NCBI GenBank assembly: GCA_021827465.1
Contig: JAKAVX010000140.1
Location: 1-6,843, forward strand
Length of the DNA: 6,843 nucleotides
Source: Deltaproteobacteria bacterium
GTDB lineage: Bacteria > Desulfobacterota_B > Binatia > Binatales > Binataceae
Direction of reading: 5' to 3'
Below are positions 1 through 5,790 of the stretch, one piece after another. The position numbers and the translations under genes are program-made. The notes below the pieces were generated by a model. That model saw only the letters and a program-made list of their open reading frames with translations. It was not told the origin of the DNA and did not search any database. The stretch's first letter is position 1; every line of letters begins with the position of its first letter.

Positions 1-590
1 CATACCCCGGAGAAACCGAGCCGCAGGCGATCTTTCGCGAGCACGCGGGAGAATGGGATCCCGTCGCGATGAGCGCGTTCGGAACACTCGGCGGCGAGAT
101 TCGTGCCGCCGGCCTCAAATGCGCGCTCGGAGGGTTCGGCCGCGCTGGCTTGTCGTTCACCGGGCTTGGCCCGACGCGTTTCGCGTCGCGCCGGATGCTG
201 TGGGCGTGCTTCGGCGACGACACGTCGCCGCTTGCGCTGGAGATTCGCACGCATACGGACGGAGACGCTTCAGAGCACGCAAGCGCCAGGATATTGAACG
301 GCGACGCATGGAGCCCGTGCGATGTCGCGCACGTGGAACTGGAAACCCGATCACCTTCAGCGCCGCCGGCCGGCTTGCGCGCAACCTTCGCCGAGGACGG
401 CGCGCCCGCGCGGACGGTGGTTGGAAAGGTGGAAAACTTCGTTCCGCTCGCACGCCCCGGCCCGGCGAACACTCGTATATTCACTTCGCTTGGATTCGCG
501 CGCTTCAGGCTTGGACCGCGCGAAGGCGGCGGACTATTCGAATATTCGCGCCGCGCCGACCTCGCCAGCGAACCGTCAGCGCGCAAATGA
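1..590 (+). CDS. Hypothetical protein, 3' part only (start lies left of the window)
   Basis: The reading frame is open from base 3 and ends at TGA 588-590, giving about 195 residues of the C-terminal part. An internal ATG at 69 exists, but the frame upstream of it (YPGETEPQAIFREHAGEWDPVA) reads as ordinary protein, so I treat the gene as 5'-truncated by the window edge. The fragment is rich in alternating hydrophobic/polar stretches typical of beta-strands (RMLWACFGDD, LALEIRTHTDGD, RIFTSLGFARFRL) and ends near a GGLFEYSRR motif. That pattern is loosely reminiscent of lipocalin-like or tocopherol-cyclase/AttH-like C-terminal domains, but I cannot assign a family. No membrane segment or catalytic motif is visible. 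It is convergent with the thioredoxin-like gene at 725-1705, so the two are not co-transcribed. The coding call is fairly secure; the function is unknown. Confidence 0.65.
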   Translation, partial: YPGETEPQAIFREHAGEWDPVAMSAFGTLGGEIRAAGLKCALGGFGRAGLSFTGLGPTRFASRRMLWACFGDDTSPLALEIRTHTDGDASEHASARILNGDAWSPCDVAHVELETRSPSAPPAGLRATFAEDGAPARTVVGKVENFVPLARPGPANTRIFTSLGFARFRLGPREGGGLFEYSRRADLASEPSARK

Positions 591-643
591 AGCCGCCCGC
601 CGGGCAATAGGCGCAAGTCCAGGACCCGGCGCTCGAATTCCAT

Positions 644-698
644 TTCCTCTTCGAAGGAACGGACGAAAAGTTCGTCTGCCCGCGTCTTTTGCCGGGCA
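644..698. terminator. Cluster of three short hairpins between convergent genes; possible bidirectional terminator
   Basis: Three inverted repeats follow each other in the 134-bp gap between two convergent genes. They are TTCCT/AGGAA (644-648 with 655-659), an 8-bp stem with one G-T pair and an AAG loop (660-667 with 671-678; core GACGAA/TTCGTC), and TGCCCG/CGGGCA (677-682 with 693-698). The second and third share bases 677-678, so they cannot both form fully. None is followed at once by a clear T-tract on either strand, although TTTT occurs in the loop of the third. The location suits a bidirectional terminator, but the missing T-run makes this tentative. The rest of the gap holds no other signal I can support. 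Confidence 0.25.
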
Positions 699-724
699 AA
701 CGCAGCATCGTCGGATTCGGCGCC

Positions 725-1705
725 CTACTCTATCGCGCACGAAACGAAGGTGAACGCGTAGACGGCAAGGCCGGGATCGAGCGCGCGCAATTCGATCGCG
801 CCCGGCTGAACCGATTTGTTGGCGACGAGATTGTACATGCGCGGACGATCGACGCTGATGAGCATGCGCCCGTTCTCCGCCTTCACGTCCGCACCGGGCA
901 CTTCGCCGTCGGAAAGCTGAAGCTCGGCGCTGACGGTTGCGCCCGCGCGCGGCGCGATCACGAGGTTCACCTCGCGCGCCGTATAGCGAAGCCTGATTGC
1001 CGCTCCTGTCTCGTCGGCCCGCGCGCATTCCTGCTCGATACGCCATCGCCCGCTAAGATACGGCACACCCTCGATATGACGGCCCGGGTCGGCATAGTCG
1101 TGCGCCTGGTCGGACGCTATCGCTTCGGGATTGCCGAACTGGCCGCGCGCGTATCCAAGATAAAGCTCGGGCGTGACGCGATAGCATACGGCGCCGGGAC
1201 GGTCGGTATCGCGCACCGGATCCATCGGCGGCGGCAGAGTGAGCGTCGGATTCAGCTCGCGCAGCGCCGCCTGGATGGCGGTTTCGCTCTCCTCGTAATG
1301 CCCTTCGCCGAAATGGTAGTAGCGAATTCGTCCTTTCGAATCGAGGAGATATTTCGCCGGCCAATAGCGGTTCGAGTACGCGCGCCAGATGGCATAGTCA
1401 TTGTCGAGCACCACAGGGTATTCGAGATTGAAACTGTGTATCGCCTCTTCGACGTGAGAGCCTTCGCGGGCGAAGGAAAATTCCGGCGCATGCACTCCGA
1501 TTATCACCAGGCCATGCTGGCGATAACGGCGATCCCATTCGCTGACATAGGAAAGCGTGCGGACGCAATTGACGCAGGTGTAGTCCCAGAAATCGACCAG
1601 CACCACCGCGCGATCGCGCAAATCGCGAAGCCTGACCGGACCTCCCTGTATCCATTGCCCGCCTTCGAGCTCGGGCGCGTACACCGTTTCGCTTATTTGC
1701 GGCAT
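725..1705 (-). CDS. DipZ-type thioredoxin-fold protein with C-terminal beta-domain, no membrane part
   Basis: This 326-residue protein is a thiol-disulfide redox protein of the TlpA/DipZ class. Residues 1-150 form a thioredoxin fold. The redox motif C44-V-N-C47 sits in DFWDYTCVNC, close to the W-T-Y-x-C-x-N-C form of DipZ proteins, and the cis-proline is probably P116 in RYWPAKYLLD. The typical HFGEGHYEE segment follows at about 131-139. Residues 170-326 carry the second DipZ domain (Thioredoxin_10-like, a beta-sandwich), recognisable by TPELYLGYARG at 178-188 and the ending LAVYAFTF at 313-320. Full DipZ proteins have an N-terminal CcdA/DsbD-like membrane domain, and this one lacks it. No signal peptide is visible, so it is probably cytosolic. 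The start is ATG 1705 with GGAG five bases upstream (1711-1714). It lies 164 bp downstream of the hydrolase pair on the same strand and may have its own promoter. The family call is strong; the partner is unknown. Confidence 0.9.
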   Translation of the reverse strand: MPQISETVYAPELEGGQWIQGGPVRLRDLRDRAVVLVDFWDYTCVNCVRTLSYVSEWDRRYRQHGLVIIGVHAPEFSFAREGSHVEEAIHSFNLEYPVVLDNDYAIWRAYSNRYWPAKYLLDSKGRIRYYHFGEGHYEESETAIQAALRELNPTLTLPPPMDPVRDTDRPGAVCYRVTPELYLGYARGQFGNPEAIASDQAHDYADPGRHIEGVPYLSGRWRIEQECARADETGAAIRLRYTAREVNLVIAPRAGATVSAELQLSDGEVPGADVKAENGRMLISVDRPRMYNLVANKSVQPGAIELRALDPGLAVYAFTFVSCAIE

Positions 1706-1869
1706 CGTGTCTCCAGGTGACGGCTTGCACTCTCAGGTCGCAGCCGCCTGCTCGAAAACGTGGAGCGTGACGGATCTATTGCGCCTTCGACGAACGCCGG
1801 AAGCCTAGCATAGCCCGGCGCGCCGACGCTCCTGCCGAAGGTGTGGGGTGAAACAGCGCGGACCCGGCA
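1706..1869 (-). other. Intergenic leader between hydrolase 2 and the thioredoxin-like gene
   Basis: This non-coding gap lies between two genes on the same strand. It contains the Shine-Dalgarno GGAG (complement of 1711-1714) and a perfect 10-bp GC palindrome, CGGCGCGCCG, at 1816-1825. A -10-like TATGCT (complement of 1807-1812) is present, but I find no matching -35 at the usual distance. There is no hairpin followed by a T-run, so neither a terminator nor a promoter can be named. Whether the thioredoxin-like gene belongs to the hydrolase transcript is open. Confidence 0.4.
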
Positions 1870-2700
1870 TCAGCCGCCCGCTTGCCCGGCGAAACCGGCA
1901 ATCACCCGGGCGAGTTCTTCCGGTTTTTCCAGCAGAACATGATGATGCGCGTCGGGAATCACGACCAGCTCGACGCGCGGATTGGACGCGCTCGCGGCCT
2001 CGGCCGCCTCCTGCGTCATGATGCGGCTTCGTCCGGCACGAACCAGCAGCGTGAGCAGAGCAAGCTTTCCGATCGTCTCCATCACGTGAAGCCCGTCGCC
2101 GCCAAAGAAGCTCTCGCGATCGAACTTGAGCGTGTAACCGGACTCGCCCATCGGCGCGAGACTTCTCTCGGCGATCGCGCGAAGCCGCTCCGCAGGGATT
2201 CCGCCCTCGTTGGGCATCAGGCGAAAGCGCGCCCTCGCCGTATCCAGATCGGGATAGACGACGGTCGGCAGCGCGCGGAGTCTCCGCAGATAACGGTCGC
2301 GCATCCGGCTCGACGTGACCGCGACATCGACCACGACCGCGCCGCGCGCATGCTCGGAATAACGCTCAGCGAACGCGAGCACGCCGAGTCCGCCCATGCT
2401 ATGCCCCACGACGAGCGGCAATTCGCCGTCGCAGGTCGAGGCGATGAAGCGCATCAAGTCGCCGGCGTAATCGTCGGGTTTGTATGCCGGCGGGCTCACC
2501 CATTCGCTGTCGCCGTGGCCGCGCTGATCGAGCGCGAGGAGCCGGAACCCGGGCGGCATCCGCTCGGCGACCCATTGCCACCACCACGCGTTGGCCGAAT
2601 TGCCATGGAGGAAGACGATCGTGCGCCTCCCGCGCGGATTCCACTCAAGATAATGAAGCCGCGGGCTACCCGCGAGAAAGCGGCTTCGGGGTTCGCTCAT
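1870..2700 (-). CDS. Alpha/beta-hydrolase, second of a tandem pair
   Basis: This 276-residue alpha/beta-hydrolase fold enzyme is probably an esterase, lactonase or C-C hydrolase acting on a small carboxyl compound; the substrate cannot be read from sequence. Visible motifs are the oxyanion-hole segment FLHGNSAN (30-37), DQRGHGDS (58-65), the nucleophile elbow GHSMGG with Ser101, and the late histidine region DAHHHVLLEKP, where His253 aligns best with the catalytic His. The cap contains a RFRLMPNE segment that its upstream paralogue matches as SFRLLPRE. At the usual position for the catalytic acid the sequence reads VRAGRSR, with Ser instead of Asp. It has no signal peptide, and its length is normal for the family. 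ATG 2700 overlaps the TGA of the upstream hydrolase as ATGA, and AAGGA lies six bases upstream (complement of 2707-2711), which supports this start and translational coupling. Confidence 0.92.
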   Translation of the reverse strand: MSEPRSRFLAGSPRLHYLEWNPRGRRTIVFLHGNSANAWWWQWVAERMPPGFRLLALDQRGHGDSEWVSPPAYKPDDYAGDLMRFIASTCDGELPLVVGHSMGGLGVLAFAERYSEHARGAVVVDVAVTSSRMRDRYLRRLRALPTVVYPDLDTARARFRLMPNEGGIPAERLRAIAERSLAPMGESGYTLKFDRESFFGGDGLHVMETIGKLALLTLLVRAGRSRIMTQEAAEAASASNPRVELVVIPDAHHHVLLEKPEELARVIAGFAGQAGG

Positions 2701-3512
2701 CTTATGTCCTTGAGAAAATCCTTGAGCGTGGCGATAAGCGCCTTCGGATTGTCAAACATGATATGGTGGAATCCCTCGTCGATCTCCGCAAGCGCGCCGT
2801 TTGGCATCGCCGCCGCCATCCGCCGCGCCACTTCGATATCGAGCAACGGGCTCTGTGCGATTTTCACGATAAGCGCCGGACAGGTGACACGGGCAAGCTC
2901 GTCCCACACGTCGAGCGGCTCGCGGATCATCGTGCGCCGGTCGATCTTGTGGATGAAACCACCGTCGCCGGTTTCGCGAAACGAATGGCGCGCGACGTGC
3001 TCGAGGATTTCTCTGGGCGCCGTCGTCTCGCGCGGGAGAAGCCGGAAGCTCGCGCACGCCTCCGCTAGCGAGCCGAAACGCCGCGTCGGCCTGCTCGCCA
3101 TCGAGCGCAGAAACTCGACCGCCCGCTCGGTATAATCGGGGGGCGTGTCGATAGCAACCATCGCGCGAAGCTTCTCCGGATGGCGCGTCGCATAGACAAG
3201 CGTGTTGTGCCCACCCATCGAATGCCCGACGAGCACCGGCGCGCCGAGTCCCCATGAGTCGATTATCGCCTCGAGATCGGAGACGTAATGGCGCGTCCCG
3301 TAGCCCCATTCACGCGGCGTCTCGCTGTCGCCGTGGCCGCGCTGGTCAAGCGCGAGCGCGTGGAAGCAATCGACGAAGGCGGGCCCGACAAAATCCCACC
3401 AGTGGGCGTTGGCCGAGCCGCCGTGAAGAAACAGTATCGGCGGATTTCCTTCACCCCCGTAATCGAGGCATGAAAGCGCAAGCCCGTTCGTCTTGAACCT
3501 CCGCTGCTTCAT
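2697..3512 (-). CDS. Alpha/beta-hydrolase, first of a tandem pair
   Basis: This 271-residue alpha/beta-hydrolase is a paralogue of its downstream neighbour. Motifs are FLHGGSANAHWW (28-39, oxyanion hole), DQRGHGDS (56-63), the elbow GHSMGG with nucleophile Ser98, and EGFHHIMFDNP, where His249 is the likely catalytic base. The cap carries SFRLLPRE (155-162). The position usually held by the catalytic Asp reads VKIAQSPLLD, so the acid is shifted or absent. I chose ATG 3512 (MKQRRFKTNG). The frame runs upstream to a TTG at 3551, but that adds only an arginine-rich MARLARWVSRDEP and puts the start further into the divergent regulatory gap. The Shine-Dalgarno for ATG 3512 is weak (GAGA about nine bases upstream). 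It is the first gene of the leftward unit and diverges from the TPR gene. The fold is certain; the substrate is unknown. Confidence 0.92.
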   Translation of the reverse strand: MKQRRFKTNGLALSCLDYGGEGNPPILFLHGGSANAHWWDFVGPAFVDCFHALALDQRGHGDSETPREWGYGTRHYVSDLEAIIDSWGLGAPVLVGHSMGGHNTLVYATRHPEKLRAMVAIDTPPDYTERAVEFLRSMASRPTRRFGSLAEACASFRLLPRETTAPREILEHVARHSFRETGDGGFIHKIDRRTMIREPLDVWDELARVTCPALIVKIAQSPLLDIEVARRMAAAMPNGALAEIDEGFHHIMFDNPKALIATLKDFLKDIR

Positions 3513-3570
3513 TGGTTCATCTCGCGACACCCAGCGCGCCAGCCGCGCCAAGGCAAGAGACGCCCCCGCT

Positions 3571-3594
3571 TTGCATCCACGAGCGTTCGTGCAA
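3571..3594. repeat. Inverted repeat TTGCA-N14-TGCAA in the divergent intergenic region
   Basis: TTGCA at 3571-3575 is matched by TGCAA at 3590-3594. Inside the spacer is an offset smaller inverted repeat, CACGA (3578-3582) with TCGTG (3587-3591). The site lies in the 126-bp gap between the divergent hydrolase and TPR genes, where an operator for either would be expected. Short repeats like this arise by chance, and no convincing -35/-10 pair could be fixed next to it, so the regulatory reading is an inference. Confidence 0.3.
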
Positions 3595-3638
3595 CGATTC
3601 TAGCAGGCAAATCATCACGCCAATTGTCAGGGCGCTTC

Positions 3639-4223
3639 ATGACTCCAGCAAGCCGTTACCCGGCCATCTTGTTAGCTTTAACGTTGCTCACCCTCTTTGC
3701 CGCGTCAGCGGGGCGAGCCGATCCAGTAACCGAGCCGGCCGCCGATCCGGGGAGCGCTGCCAAGGCGGCCGCGCTGGTCGACGCGGCGATTAACATGACG
3801 GACAGTGGAAAGGCCGTCAAACTGCTCTGGCAGGCGACCGATATCGATCCGACGTTCCAGGAAGCCTATGTTTATCTCGGGCTCTATTACAACTCGCGCT
3901 CGGACTTCGCCAACGTGATCAAGGTGTACCAGAAGATGGTGAAGTACCGCCCCAACGAGACCAGCGCCTACCTGAACATCGGCGAGGCCTACATGTCGTT
4001 CTCGCCGCCGAACATGAACGCGGCGCTCGGATACTATCAGAAGGCCTACCAGATCGATCCGAGGTCCGCTTTTGCCGCGCTCCGAATCGGCGAAATCCTG
4101 GCCCATCAGGGCAATCGCAACGACGCGATCCGTTATCTTCGACAGGCCAGCGCGGCCGGCACCAAGAATCCGACTATCGCGGCCGAAGCTCAGAAAGTGC
4201 TGAACCAGATGGGCGCGTCGTAA
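3639..4223 (+). CDS. Exported TPR-repeat protein
   Basis: This is a 194-residue protein with an N-terminal signal peptide and about four tetratricopeptide repeats. Residues 1-27 have Arg6, a hydrophobic core (AILLALTLLTLFAA) and possible cleavage after ASA (24) or GRA (27). TPR-like units run at about 41-74, 75-108, 109-144 and 145-178. Each has the expected small/aromatic pattern and often ends in a helix-breaking D-P or P-N (DIDPT, YRPNE, QIDPR). TPR arrays form protein-binding scaffolds, and export points to the periplasm or outer membrane. The third repeat has a short insertion (FSPPNMN), as in many periplasmic TPR proteins. I chose ATG 3639, which has AGGG six bases upstream (3629-3632); an in-frame TTG at 3624 only adds five residues. 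The gene diverges from the hydrolases and ends 16 bp from the convergent Spy/CnrX-like gene. The binding partner is unknown. Confidence 0.85.
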   Translation: MTPASRYPAILLALTLLTLFAASAGRADPVTEPAADPGSAAKAAALVDAAINMTDSGKAVKLLWQATDIDPTFQEAYVYLGLYYNSRSDFANVIKVYQKMVKYRPNETSAYLNIGEAYMSFSPPNMNAALGYYQKAYQIDPRSAFAALRIGEILAHQGNRNDAIRYLRQASAAGTKNPTIAAEAQKVLNQMGAS

Positions 4224-4239
4224 GGCGCCCGAGACGGCT

Positions 4240-4668
4240 CTACGGTGCGGGACTTGACGCCGGTGCGGCGCTCGATGACGGCGCGGGGCTTCGCGTCGCC
4301 ATCGCGGCCTGACGGCGCATCCAGGGCGGGATGAAGCGTTTATCGAGCTTTTTCTGCTGCTCGGGCGTCAGGATCGCGCGTATCCGCAGGTAGGAATCGC
4401 GGAAGATATCCTGGCGGCGGCTGATGAACTCGCGATGGGTCTCGCGGTGAAGCGCGTGAACCTTGCGATGGGTCTCGCGGATTATCTGGAATATCTGCTG
4501 GCGCTGGGACGCGGTGAGATCGAGCTCGCGGACGATACGCTTGATCACCGGCTCACCGGGAACGCGCAAAATCCGATACCGGTAGAGCAAGGTGCTGCCC
4601 GCGAATCCGACCAGCATCCCCGCGGCCACCGCGACCGCGAGACCTACCCATCCGAGTCTACCCGGCAA
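4240..4668 (-). CDS. Small membrane-anchored Spy/CpxP/CnrX-like periplasmic protein, likely sensor or modulator of the sigma module
   Basis: This 142-residue protein has one N-terminal membrane segment (about 6-29), then a helical region (about 40-112), then a Pro/Ala/Ser-rich tail (127-142). Two LTxxQ-type motifs, LDLTASQ (49-55) and LTPEQQ (100-105), mark the Spy/CpxP/ZraP superfamily, which includes the metal sensor CnrX. No cleavage site follows the hydrophobic segment, so it is probably inner-membrane anchored facing the periplasm, as CnrX is. Between the two motifs, H67, H71, H74 and H78 have the i, i+4, i+7, i+11 spacing that puts all four on one helix face, possibly a metal or proton sensor. 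RETHR occurs twice, 11 residues apart. The start is TTG 4668 inside the end of the anti-sigma gene (11-bp overlap), supported by AGGGA seven bases upstream (complement of 4676-4680). A later ATG would remove most of the membrane segment. The metal role is inferred. Confidence 0.8.
   Translation of the reverse strand: MPGRLGWVGLAVAVAAGMLVGFAGSTLLYRYRILRVPGEPVIKRIVRELDLTASQRQQIFQIIRETHRKVHALHRETHREFISRRQDIFRDSYLRIRAILTPEQQKKLDKRFIPPWMRRQAAMATRSPAPSSSAAPASSPAP
4432..4480. repeat. 16-bp direct repeat with 33-bp period inside the Spy/CnrX-like gene
   Basis: GCGATGGGTCTCGCGG occurs at 4432-4447 and again at 4465-4480, exactly 33 bases (11 codons) apart. It encodes the two RETHR segments of the histidine-bearing helix. 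The remaining 17 bases of each 33-base unit differ, so this looks like an old partial tandem duplication, or convergence onto an 11-residue helical period, rather than a fresh repeat. Confidence 0.8.
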
Positions 4669-5113
4669 AGCCGTTTCCCTGCTGCACCGCCGTCGCGGGC
4701 CCGAACAGGTCGACTACGGGCTCGACTTGAGGCTCGGACTGGGTCTGGCTCAACACGTCGTTGAGGTTTCCCACTGGCTCGGAAATCGAGAGATACGCGG
4801 CCATTAGTCCCGCGATCAAAACCATCGCAGCCGCCGCCGAAATCGAAAGCCAATCACGCCGCGGCGCACTCGTCCGATAAGCCATCGCGGGCCGGCGCGC
4901 GGCAACCGCTTCACGCGCGCGCGGAAGGTCCTCGCGGCGGCGTGCGGGTTCTACCTCGGAGTGCAGAACGGGCGCCGAGAGCGCGAAATTCCGAAAGGCG
5001 CTGTCGCATCCCGGACATTCGCGCAGATGGGCAACGAAAGCCTCGCGCCGTTCGGCCGAAAGTTCCCTTCGCCAAAATATCCGAAAATCCCGCCTTGCCT
5101 CGAAGCAGTTCAT
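4658..5113 (-). CDS. Zinc-finger anti-sigma factor (single membrane span), cognate to the ECF sigma factor
   Basis: This 151-residue protein has a cytosolic N-terminal anti-sigma zinc-binding domain. It shows Cys3, a geometry close to ELSAERREAFVAHL, then H29-x3-C33-x2-C36, the ZAS signature of anti-sigma factors that hold ECF sigma factors inactive. A single hydrophobic span at about 88-110 (LSISAAAAMVLIAGLMAAYL) anchors it in the inner membrane, leaving about 40 residues outside (111-151). ATG 5113 overlaps the sigma stop as ATGA (5110-5113), so I prefer it to the in-frame GTG at 5125, which would add only MGYA. The Shine-Dalgarno is weak, which fits coupling to the sigma gene. The gene's own stop lies inside the start of the downstream Spy/CnrX-like gene. 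No protease-cleavage motif can be named. The function follows from the motif plus its place directly after the sigma gene. Confidence 0.88.
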   Translation of the reverse strand: MNCFEARRDFRIFWRRELSAERREAFVAHLRECPGCDSAFRNFALSAPVLHSEVEPARRREDLPRAREAVAARRPAMAYRTSAPRRDWLSISAAAAMVLIAGLMAAYLSISEPVGNLNDVLSQTQSEPQVEPVVDLFGPATAVQQGNGFAG

Positions 5114-5751
5114 CGCGTAGCCCACTGGCGTTCCGCCCCCAGAAGCCGCTCCGCCTGCTTGCGAAGCAGTTGACGCGCGCGAAACGCCCTTATCTTTACT
5201 TTTGCTTCACTCCATCCGAGAGCGGCCGCGATTTCGCTGACCGCCATATCTTCGCTGTCCTTGAGCACAAGCACCATGCGATCGTCGGGCCGGAGCGTAT
5301 CGAGCAGCCGATGCGCCAAATCGTGCGCGTGACGCTTTTCTTCGGCGGCACTCACGATCTCCTCGGGCGTCGCGGTGTTCACCAACTGCATCCAGTCGAG
5401 CTCGGGCTCGGTGAAGTCGCCGACCAGCTCTTCCGGCTTGCGCCGCCTGCGCCGCAGCTCATCGTAGCAAAGGTTAACTACAATGGCGCGCATCCACGCG
5501 CCAAAGGGCATTTCGGCGCGATACGTCTTCAGCCCGGCGAACGCCTTGAGAAAGCTCTCCTGGACCAAGTCGCGTGCAAGCTCGTGGTCCGAGAAAAACC
5601 GCTGGCAAAGGCGTTCGACGGGCCCGCGATGACGCGAGGCGAGTTCCGCGAACGCGCCAGCCTGCCCGCTCAGAGCCTCGTCTATGAGTTCCTGATCAGG
5701 TTTGACGGTGGCGCTCCATCGGCGCTCGACTCTGCGGGCGAGTCCCAACAT
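5110..5751 (-). CDS. ECF-family RNA polymerase sigma factor (sigma-70 group IV)
   Basis: This 213-residue sigma factor is of the extracytoplasmic-function type. Region 2 spans about 33-101: FAELASRHRGPVERL, then HELARDLVQESFLKAF for core binding and -10 recognition, and FGAWMRAIVVNLCYDELRRR. Region 4 spans about 145-200: RPDDRMVLVLKDSEDMAVSEIA and the helix-turn-helix LGWSEAKVKIRAFRARQLLRK for -35 binding. A linker holds ELDW and a TPEE stretch; there is no region 3 or long extension, so the length is normal. I chose ATG 5751; a TTG at 5796 in the same frame would add 15 residues that overlap the likely promoter. There is no good Shine-Dalgarno before ATG 5751 (only ACGGG). Its stop overlaps the anti-sigma ATG. 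It heads the leftward sigma/anti-sigma/Spy-like unit, 84 bp downstream of the MocA-like gene. Confidence 0.93.
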   Translation of the reverse strand: MLGLARRVERRWSATVKPDQELIDEALSGQAGAFAELASRHRGPVERLCQRFFSDHELARDLVQESFLKAFAGLKTYRAEMPFGAWMRAIVVNLCYDELRRRRRKPEELVGDFTEPELDWMQLVNTATPEEIVSAAEEKRHAHDLAHRLLDTLRPDDRMVLVLKDSEDMAVSEIAAALGWSEAKVKIRAFRARQLLRKQAERLLGAERQWATR

Positions 5752-5761
5752 ACCCGTAGTC

Positions 5762-5790
5762 TTATACGTCGAACGCCCATACTTGGTTAC
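5762..5790 (-). promoter_or_regulatory. Possible ECF-type promoter of the sigma/anti-sigma unit
   Basis: Reading leftward, GTAACC (complement of 5785-5790) is followed after 17 bases by GTATAA (complement of 5762-5767). The AAC core and the position just upstream of an ECF sigma gene fit an autoregulated ECF promoter. Transcription from it would begin within about ten bases of ATG 5751, giving a very short or leaderless mRNA. The call rests on pattern and position only. Confidence 0.35.

Noticed and set aside
689..1720. Long plus-strand frame (343 residues, TTG start) across the thioredoxin-like gene
   Set aside because: It is antisense to a gene with clear CVNC and DipZ motifs; its translation is Arg/Ala/His-rich with no recognisable domain, typical of antisense frames in GC-rich DNA.
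1816..1825. Perfect GC palindrome CGGCGCGCCG as an operator
   Set aside because: Short all-GC palindromes are expected by chance in this base composition, and it has no extended symmetry.
1807..1839. Promoter for the thioredoxin-like gene (TATGCT with TTCGGC)
   Set aside because: The spacing of about 21 bases and the poor -35 match do not support it.
1882..3135. 417-residue plus-strand frame across both hydrolases
   Set aside because: It is opposite two intact alpha/beta-hydrolases, shows no motif and has low-complexity Arg-rich content; it is a shadow frame.
3513..3551. TTG start for the first hydrolase, adding 13 residues
   Set aside because: The added residues are Arg-rich and unlike the family start, and ATG 3512 places the core motifs at normal positions.
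5114..5125. GTG start for the anti-sigma factor
   Set aside because: ATG 5113 overlaps the sigma stop as ATGA, the same arrangement seen at the other operon junctions here.
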